A DNA stretch of 64,000 nt, taken from contig NC_064214.1 of NCBI RefSeq assembly GCF_023101765.2, positions 6,392,001 to 6,456,000 of the forward strand, in the 5' to 3' direction. This stretch comes from Spodoptera frugiperda (taxonomy: Eukaryota; Arthropoda; Insecta; Lepidoptera; Noctuidae). The translations under genes were made by a program, and so were the position numbers. Position 1 is the stretch's first letter, and each line of letters starts with the position of its first letter. Of the stretch, positions 55,006 to 64,000 are shown one piece after another. Below the pieces are notes generated by a model. The model did not search any database. It was given only the letters and a program-made list of their open reading frames with translations, and was not told the origin of the DNA.

Positions 55006-58000
55006 AACTGGTGTATGTTTTATTACCTGCTCTATTATTTAATTGCTACAAACTATCTGTCACTGTGTTGATCGAGTAGTCGCAAATGATTCTGCCAAAC
55101 AAAGGGACTTGTTTTCGATTCCCGAGTTATGCAAAGTGTTATTGGAGTTTAAAGAGGAATCAAATAAAACTTTAAAAATTTGAGCGTCAATTAACTGGTT
55201 GTGGCTCTCTTATAGTCGATAGAAAACCATTAGTCACGAGACCTCATGCTTATTAACTCACAAAAAATAATAATGACTTAAAGTTGTTACATTCCAATAA
55301 TGATAACGAGCAGTAATTAATGTTAATGATTCCCCTAATCAGTACTTCGCTCCCCTCTCCCCACTCACACCATGCGTTCATATTTCGGCCTCGAACAGAC
55401 ACGACTACAGTTTTTAACTTGATGAAAAACACAAATGAGGTTTTTAATTGAATTTTTTAACATGGCTGCCGCGGGCAAAATGCTTTTTGTTGACGCGTTA
55501 AACACATAGGTGATAATTTTATGAAGGAACTTTTTACGCTCGCCCTTTTAGAATATTAATTAGTATTTTTATCTAAATATAGAATTAATTTAACAAATTA
55601 ACGTTGAAATGTTTAATTTTCGGCTGCTTGTTTGGTTGCTAATTTAGGCGTTGAGAATATTTCATGTATAATGAAAAAGTCAATAGGATTTCTTTTTTAA
55701 TGAATATTCTGAAAAGTAGTAACACCAAAATAGGTTATTGTTGTCTAAAATAAAACGATATATAATTTATGCAAATCCAGTTAAAGTGAAGATACGTAGA
55801 ATCGTGTCTGTCGTACCCTAAGGGATGTGTCTGAGTGACACTTGGGGCTGCTGCAAGCACTTTCCTCGCGAGAATTTCCCACACTGACAACACACGACCG
55901 TTTAACAGTTTTATTTCTGCGAAGCTCTTTCTTTGCGAAGCAAAATATTCAATGTTTTCCTATAATTCCTGCAGCAACCAGAAGAGAAACATAGTTCACG
56001 TTAAAGTTGTACGAACAAGTAAAATATGCATTTTCCGAAGCAAGTTATTTTTCTAAAAGAACTTATTCAGAATTTTCAAACAGACATTCAAGTTTATTTA
56101 TGTCTACATTAACATCGAGTGTATGAACGAGAAGAATGTTTTCGTATCTCATACATTTATTGTCAGCTCCAGTTCACTTAGTGGCCAAATTGTGATTCCG
56201 TCCTTGTACGCGACGAGGCTGCTGTTGCCTGTTATGTCACACAGAGGATATTAAAAATTAGTTGAAAATATTATGTACACAAAGTACTAGGTACAGCATC
56301 CTTTGACACGGGTCACCGAGCTGGTGCTTTCCCACTTCGCATTTGTTTAGTTTGCGAATAAAAATAAAAAGTAAAAAAAATATGACGCAAACATTTTAGA
56401 GGGAACTTTTTCCAGTGTAGAGAAGTTACAACTAACTAAACTGTAAATTCGACCATGCCGTTTTTAACGTTCAAATATTTAGGCTTTTTTTTGTTGAACG
56501 AAAAGCGTTGCATTTTATTATCATTTGTTTGTTTTAAATTTCACTGCAGGGAAGACTTTGTTAATTTTGTACAACGTTGTGATTTTATTTTTGCAAAAAC
56601 AATGCAATGTTGCCAGTGCGCATAGAGTCATATATCACGAAAAGAGCATCAAAACATCTCCCCTTGAGGAATAATGTCATTTTAAATTTTATCATTGAAA
56701 AATCAAATCCATCCGAAACGGATCGCTCGAGGAGCGTATTTACATTGGGGGCTATAAAAGGCGAACGTCGCGCCGGGCTCGTTTCAATTCATACGCGGGC
56801 GTGCGTGTCGATGTCATGAATAATGCACGCCCGAACCGGGACCGAACCGCGGCCCTTTTAATTTTGTTTTTAGATATCCGAACCAGGTGCCAGCCCTGAT
56901 TTTGCACGGGACTAATTGTACAGCAGACGTACGCTAATGATGTTGCTTCGAACAACTTTCTGTCGAACGACTGACAACTCACACGTTGCCGATATTATTA
57001 TGTTGTCAAAAGTTGAGCATCCAGTCGCCATGTTTAAAGCCAATTCCAAATGTAAAACCCTTAATTAGGTTTTTACAAGTTCATTTTATTGAACGACAAA
57101 TCCTTTCAATGCTAACCAGCTTATTTACATTTAAACAAAAAGATATTTTATTCATCTGTCATTATAATAAAGCCAAACTAAAAACTTGTCAAAAATAATT
57201 GCGTATTTGTGACAAGTTTCAAAACAAACCGACCAACTTTAGATAAAACACGCGCCCAAATAGTTATCGGAATTGTTAAATTCCAAACTGTATGTGGTCG
57301 GAGTTGTACAAGTGTTGGTACACACGATAAATAGAAGATAATCTCACAGCCAGCTTTATTAGGGTAGCTAATGAAATGGTTCCTCGAGCGCTTAAACTCA
57401 TTATTTATGTATTAGTATTGGCATTGAACAAGATGTTTCTCTCTAGTTCCTTAAGTTTCCATGTCCCTACTAGAATATGTACGGCAGAACAACCGCAATG
57501 ATACTCGCGAGCACTACCTGCTTTAGCATAACATGGGAATTCACAAATTCGTTAAACACCTTTATAGCGTTAAATCTCGCAGCATGTGCAATATGTGCAT
57601 ATCAAATCGAGGAAATAAAAGTGTAAGTCTGGACAGTTGCGATTAAACGCTGGTGAAGGGAATTAGCCGAAATTGTTATGCATAAGGCGAAAGAAGTCGC
57701 CTCTTTGTGCAGCGTGGATATTTGCATAGCCTGTGTCACCGGGCCGCGGGAGAGCTGTGACCGCATTTTTGATGCAGGTCCCTGGTCCACTAAAGAAGGC
57801 GAGTTTTTTGCAAAATTGTTCCATCTTTTTTGGGTTTGCACTTTAACTTTTTAGTAATTTTGCACGCTGTGCTAAAATTATTAATGTGAGATGTTTTCGT
57901 CGCATCCATTTATGTACATACTAAAGCCTACATTAGCATTTATTTTAATGGTAATCAAATTGAATACGCATAATAAGTGATAGTGATTTTGATGCCCTGT

Positions 58001-61000
58001 TTTACATTTAGTGTGAAACGAACACACGTAGTAAAAATGCTTTCGAATGTTTATTATGACTCATGTATGAGGCAAGCTCCTAAAACATTGACCCTCATAA
58101 ATGACATCCTTCGTAACATAAAGAAGCTACAAAATGTTCCATCCATCGTAAAGCTAATATAAAATTCAATATAACTGATATGTGTATTTGCTGTAGATGT
58201 TGAAAAAGGTACGCACAAACGGTCAATATGATCGAACGTCAAAAGGTAAGCCAAAGGGCAACGTCTGATGCTAATCAGAAAACAGGCTCGTGGCACAAGT
58301 CAGGAGCGGCAGCAGTCATATGCATGACTCTTCTGGTACTGCGTTTTAGAGTTAAGCACACTTTTGAGTCTTAGTCGGTTCCAAATGACGGTGTATTAGG
58401 TAATCGCCACGGTATGGTTTGACAAGGAAGATTAAGTGGCTGCGTATCATACGTTTCAAGGGAATATGATTCGCCTAGTGTACAAACACATGAAGTAAGA
58501 GCTGATAATCTTCTATTATTGTGTATGAAAATAGGTACTCCATCTAAAACAGACACAAACAAGTTAGGCAAGCGAGCACAATAACCTGAAAATTAAAAAT
58601 GGTCACTAGCCACAGACTCACAATACGAACTAACAAATCAACCCAAATTGGAATTCTCGCCATGAATTTGTCGGACAATACAAAAAACATTTTCCTTTGC
58701 CGACAGACAGGAAGCAAAACGAAAACAATTCGTTTGTCCGTACCACGTCCTGTGTGGAATTTACTTTTTGCGAGCGACACCTGCAATACGGGTTATTTGA
58801 TGACTCGATTCGAAAAGCTTTAATGTTGCACTGAATATTTCATTTACTCCAGATCTGTGAAATGGCTTAACGATGTGGTTTGTGAACGCAACGCCACAAT
58901 TAAAATAATGTTATGCAGAAAAACGCCGTAAAAATGACACGTCTGCTGTCTTTCTGTGTGTCATGTGGTTTACGACTTTTTTATAACTATACTATGCCTT
59001 AATGAAGTTTTTAACAAGCTATATATCAGTAAAGTAAGCCAATATATAACCGAACCAGCTTCGTTTGTACATATATCGTGAGTCGGAAAACATAGATAAC
59101 GTGGAATAAAGCACATCACTATAAACGCTACAATTTAGGATGTCGACACCATAAATTAGTGCCGTGACTAGTAGGCTATGTCCGGTAGTGATATCGACAT
59201 AATGAACCTCCTCGTTAATTCAATTGTTATACAGACACCGACGTGGCCTCTCTATGGAGTGCTGAATAATTGGATCCGTGATATATTTCCCTAAATGCTC
59301 TATTATATTGTTTCCATTGGACGCCGGCACAATATTGCCTCTCTATGATTGGTATCAATAGACACATGTTTATAGTTATTTATGCGGCCGAAGGTTGAAA
59401 CTGTGGGTGATGTAAAACCTCAATAAATCTCCGTCCTCTCGTGCCTTCCGCCAATGTTTTTGTAGATAGAGGGTCCCGTGGTCACTCCGGGATAATATCA
59501 TACGGTGTTCGCAGGGCCGATTCCCGAGGGCCTTATTGTCGGAGCAAATTTAACGGAAGGTGCGCACAATTCGGTGTCGTCACGCATCGCCGCGATTCGG
59601 AAGGAGGTGGACACTATTACGTTAGACACAATTTTGTTTAGAGCTCTTTACATTTTTTACATATTTGGGCCTTCTCAGAGTATTTGCGTGGGTAAGTAGA
59701 TTCTTGAAATGTTTCAGCTCTTATTTATTATTACTTCTAGATAATCAGCTTTGGGAATTCGTTAAAGATGTAGTTTAAGTAAAAATCTCTTTATTTTTTT
59801 TAGTCCATTCTTTAACCAATAAAATCTTTATTGAACGTAGTTATAGAAATGCGTTGAATCGAAAGCTTCAAATTTTCTCAGTGACCTGACCTGAAATTCA
59901 GGACAACAGAGTCATTTGCACCTCCACACAGGGATTGAATTCACAAAACCAAAATACGTCGTGCACAGAATATAAACACAGTCATACATACAAATATGTC
60001 GCAAATTCGGAAATTAAGCTCGCTCTGTGTAGCTTTGTGTTGCAAAAACTGGAGGACGCGAGTAGTTTGTTGTGCCTTCAACATCCTTTTTGGTGGCGCA
60101 CAATACAATGCCGGCTCTGGCGCAGATGTCTCTTTGAATGCGATTTTTATTGTATATGTTACTCGTTAGTAACGCAGTATTCGAGGACTATGTACACCAG
60201 TCTTTCTTTTAATCCTCTTTAATATAATATGTATGAATTTAAATTCAAATGTAACTAGATCTCACTCACAAACGAATTTCTCTTAAAATTTTCGCAACGT
60301 AACAAAAACTGAAGGAATGTTCACAAAAAATAGTGTAGCGACAGCAGCGCGGCGCGGCGCGGCACACCGGGCCACAGTCGCCTGTTGAGTTAGCAGTTTT
60401 GCAATTTGAATCAACTCACTTATTAAGTCTGCGTCATGAATACGGGATTAAACTCGCTACGAGTCCCGCTAATTAATTGAGATATAAAATAAACATCCCA
60501 TCGCCCTCTACTTTCCTGACTTTTTGACTTTAAGTATAAAAGAGTTCCAGCTAAATGTGCTGGCTGTGAGATGCTGCCTTAAAACTGTTCTGTTGTTCCC
60601 AGACTTAATGAATAAGGAGTCTCTTAACTTTTGTGACAGACATTTTTTAATAAGTTTTCATTTCAGTTAGTGTTTGAGTAGCTCGTGTTTCTCTTCACTT
60701 CATAATTTAGATGTTATTATTCATATTCGGAGACTAACTTTTGAAATTTTCTGACGAAATTAAACTAGTTGCGAGTTATACGTCTCGGGCTCGTCTCCGA
60801 GGTATTAGGTACAAAATAAGCGTTGACAAGTACGTAGGTGGGTATATCAAACAAAACGGTTGTTTGCGAATCTGACGCGTAAGAGATACCTACCTGATAT
60901 ATTTTCCCAATAATTTATTGAAGTTAACTAGTGGAATGAAATAAAACTCCTTTGAGCCATTGACTTGTCGGGCAAACAGTACTTGAAATAGAGCAATTTG

Positions 61001-61551
61001 AAGCCCAAAGAGTATACAATAGAAATTCGTGGAATTTAAAACAAGATCCAAATTAATCGCCGCGAGGCACGCACACAATCCATTGTAATTAAGTTGACTC
61101 TTAAGTAAAAGAGGTCTTATTGAGCTACACTTCCTGTTTACACGCCGCGCGCCGCGCCGCCGGAGCTATGCTAATCACAACAATATTTAAATACTCGTAC
61201 ATTACACGGCTTTCCATTACGGCCCGAAATAATTTCCTTAATGGTATTAACGGGTCAGATAGCGCGTTCTTTATGGAAAACCAATTTTTGCGAAAGATGT
61301 AATCGGGAGTGGCGTGGCCGGTAGCCGGGTCAATTATGTGCCACGGCGAGTGCGGGCTATACATGATACCAGTGTTATTTAATACATTTTATATCGGTAA
61401 TGTATATCCAATGAATGTACCTTTATCTCTGATTACTGATTATGTATTTTACTGTAAACTTAGAGTATTTTGAGACATTTAAATCCCTACAAAACTTACC
61501 TTACAAGAGAAGATAACCTTATCATTTGGACTAAGTAAGCAGTAACAGAGT
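55006..61551. other. Long repeat-poor stretch with regulatory-looking islands
   Basis: No recognised repeat family and no convincing coding frame are seen over 6.5 kb. Islands of raised GC and CG content lie at about 56690-56940, 57640-57800, 59220-59640, 60340-60390 (GCGGC-type run) and 61123-61365. Octamers lie at 55769 and 57720. GCCTCTCTATG is repeated at 59247 and 59337. The pattern is like that of a long intron or gene desert around a developmental gene. Confidence 0.4.
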
Positions 61552-61866
61552 TTATTTTTTTTATAGTATAAGCTGGTAAACGAGCAGACGGATCACCTGT
61601 TGGTAAGCAATCGCTGCCGCCCATGGACACCAGAAACACCAGAGGCGTTACAAGTGCGTTGCAAGCCTTTTCGGGTTTAGGAATTTAAGGGTTGTTGGGG
61701 AATCGGGGATTGGGAAGATTCGGAAGGGGTAATTGGGCTTCCGGTAATCTCACTCACACAACGAAACACAACGCAAGCGTTGTTTCACGTCGGTTTTCTG
61801 TAAGGCTGTGGTATCACTCCGGTCAAGCTGACCCATTCGTGCCGAAGCCTGGCTCTCCCACACTTA
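61552..61866 (+). mobile_element. Dispersed lepidopteran repeat, most complete copy
   Basis: It runs from TTATTTTTTTTATAGTATAA through GGTAAACGAGCAGACGG, GCCGCCCATGGACACCAG, GGCGTTACAAGTGCGTTGC, GGAATCGGGGATTGGG and the AACGCAAGCGTT hairpin to GGCTCTCCCACACTTA. This copy defines the family length here (about 310 bp). A 105-codon open frame starts within it and continues past its end. It has no recognisable motif. Confidence 0.85.
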
Positions 61867-62303
61867 AAGTAACATGTAAGTATCCTAGTAGTAAGATTGT
61901 ATCACCTGAATGTATACGTTGTGTACTTGAAGTCGATGAGCAGATTATTACATTAGCTGCCGGTAGACGAGCGATCGACGCGAGTATTGTACGAGGTATT
62001 ATAGATTAATTGATTACATTACGTAGGAAGTACCTGGATCTAGAATATTCTATACATAAAGCTTACCTTTAGAGCTAAAACCAAAGGAAATATGAAAATA
62101 ATAATCTGATACTCAGCAGTTGAAGTTTCTTTTTTATATAACACAATCATCTCGCTTGGTGGTAAGGAATGATGTGACCGACGATGGAGCACGTCTACCT
62201 ATGAGCAACCTGTACCCTTGAGACTTGACAACACCAAGTCTTAAAAATAAAAGTTTTATATTATTTAAAATTTCGATTTCTAATTAACTTTTAACCGACG
62301 ACG
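61867..62303. other. Non-coding DNA
   Basis: Nothing is recognised besides the read-through end of the repeat's open frame. Confidence 0.4.
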
Positions 62304-62384
62304 ATGAAAATACTGATGACTGTTGATGAAGCGAAAGAGGTATGTAAGAATCGTAGCAATTGGCATTCCATTGTCTCTGCCTAA
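62304..62384 (+). pseudogene. C-terminal remnant of a non-LTR retrotransposon polyprotein
   Basis: The frame ends DEAKEVCKNRSNWHSIVSA and stops at 62382-62384. The pattern EAK..A.DR..W.S.V.A is the usual C-terminal end of many lepidopteran non-LTR (RTE/CR1-like) polyproteins, recognised from memory. It is followed by CCCCATGGAAGACAGGCG and ATGTATGTAATT, the usual start of the 3' untranslated tail. All upstream protein is missing, so this is a severely 5'-truncated copy. Confidence 0.5.
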
Positions 62385-64000
62385 CCCCATGGAAGACAGG
62401 CGTTTTGGTTATGTATGTAATTCTAACTAAATCATCTAAAAACACCATCATATATTCCCAGTACATCTAACATGACAACGTGATGACGCCTCACTCATCA
62501 CAGTACGAAACAATGCCCGTCATCAATGATGCAATCATTACGATTTGGTAATCAATTTCACTATTTGCGTTAAACTCGCTATTGATTGCTAGTTCATTTT
62601 GTTAGGTCATTAAAAATCAAAACTGTCATATATGAAAACAAATTATTATTTTTTAATTTTCACAAGTCGATGAAATAAATTAAATATAATAATTAATTTA
62701 ATACTATTTAAAACAATGTTAAAAATATTATGTAAGTAGATTAAGTACTTTTGCGGTGCCCAAAAGGGACTATAATTAGAACATATTACTGTATAAAATT
62801 GTAGGCCTCACTATACACTACGAATGCATTAAAGTGATTTGATTTGATTTGAGAAGCTAACATTAAAACTGGGTATGAAATTTAAAACACCTGGATAATA
62901 AATGAGATTAATGATGTTAAAGCAAACAAATGGTTCAAATCGGAGTGACTATAAGAAAACTATTAATTCGGTTATTGAGGTAGTCTTCTAACAAGAATAC
63001 GTTGATTCCGAGTCGTCGGACAGTTGGAACAGTTGGAAGGAACTCTCAAACCAGCCGAAATCCTTCCCTGACAGCGAGTGTCAAAACTAATGGAACTTTG
63101 TCCCTGAAGTTTTGTCTAGCTCACAATAGACTGGACCGCTGGGTGTAACTGCAGGTCGCTGCCGAGCGGTAAGCGAGCCAATTCTGAGAACATCGTGATG
63201 TGGTGGTTTATTCATGGCCTTACTCCATAGGTATATCTAACAGTAGGTATCTAGTCTATATTATGTTTACTAGTTTGTCTTATAAAAACTATAGATAAAA
63301 AAAATATAATTGTTAAATTTTAACCGTAAACTATGATCAATTTCATCCGATATAAAATAGTTCGATGGAATCCAGAGAGTTATCAGATAATTGCTATGGT
63401 TTGCTAGTTCTAAAACAGTCGCGTGTTTTTGACCATGATCACTGCGACTTGGTAGAATACGGAATTCGAAAGCAGTACTGTCAACTTAAGCTTTTTTTAA
63501 AGTGCTGCGCCAAAAGTTAATTTTAAGATTAGGTTTAGAAAAGTACTACAATTTGAAAATTATGAACGTGAAAATTCTGTCAGGGAAAATATGTTCAGCA
63601 TTTTTAACATAAAGTGTTTAGCACACACTCGGGACATTGTATTGTTGTGTTTCCAGTGTATTAATTAGAGTCGTTAGTGGAAGGGCCGCGGCAGGTCGGC
63701 TCGATAAGGCGCAGCGCACATTACTCATCGCACACACTTCGCGCGCACTTCAGATTGTAGCGATTTATGTGCGCAGCCATGTAAACACACATTTTATATT
63801 ATAATGGAAAATATTGAACGAGTTACGTCACTCTTACGAGAGCACTGATGAAGATTGTATAAAATTTAGCAAAGCTTTTAGCCGAATAAGCGTTTTTGTA
63901 ATGCCTTTCATATTACTTGGAATGGTAGAAAATGTGATCTTTGAGTACTAAATGAATTTGATTGTCAAATGGGAAACTCCATTGTTGCGTATGAATTTCG
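62385..64000. other. Non-coding DNA to the window end
   Basis: The first 60 bp are the retroelement tail. A GATTTGATTTGA run near 62838 looks like another retroelement end. A GC-richer patch at 63680-63790 (GCGCGC, several CG) may be regulatory. No gene is visible. Confidence 0.4.

Noticed and set aside
57350..57375. TCACAGCCAGCTTT, a match to the insect miR-2 family core
   Set aside because: The 5' seed differs from miR-2, and no complementary arm lies within hairpin distance on either side, so it is not a miRNA gene.

Overview
The window is animal nuclear DNA, most likely from a moth and probably a noctuid. This rests on low GC, the absence of compact genes, and many short dispersed repeats whose tails I know from lepidopteran genomes: the family built around the inverted core AACGCAAGCGTT, elements ending in an AACCGACTTC/GAAGTCGG motif, a tRNA-derived SINE, and 5'-truncated non-LTR retrotransposons. 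Family identities come from memory and were not searched. There is no convincing complete protein-coding gene, rRNA or tRNA. The DNA looks intergenic or like a very long intron.

Left third (about 2.9-17.3 kb): three adjacent tandem-repeat districts. Satellite 1 (2940-7594) has about eight units of 512-601 bp, each a mosaic of smaller related boxes; the last unit is interrupted by nine copies of a 35-bp unit that grew out of the satellite itself. Satellite 2 (about 8870-14190) has about 33 monomers of about 153 bp in several variant classes; in three of them a 137-bp segment replaces part of the monomer. Because 153 is divisible by three, it yields long but false reading frames. Region 3 (about 14880-17220) is an old duplication of a roughly 1.3-kb unit. 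It abuts an internally deleted non-LTR retrotransposon relic with an ATC tail.

Middle third (17.7-43 kb): unique AT-rich DNA with scattered mobile-element debris. It includes three foldback elements (26297-26632; 38171-38377 with perfect 43-bp arms and a 4-bp target duplication; 39060-39413 with arms of about 130 bp and a 9-bp flanking repeat) and an 818-bp block between two 118-bp direct repeats that differ at one base. The dispersed family with the AACGCAAGCGTT core has copies at 2141, 27071, 28472, 34161 and 61552.

Right third (43-64 kb): mostly repeat-poor, with islands of higher GC resembling conserved regulatory DNA. A cluster of six exact POU octamers (ATGCAAAT) lies in 45.36-48.43 kb, and a possible signal-peptide first exon with a splice donor lies at 54950-54999. 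I infer that this part may be regulatory or intronic DNA of a long gene lying mostly outside the window, but nothing here identifies that gene.
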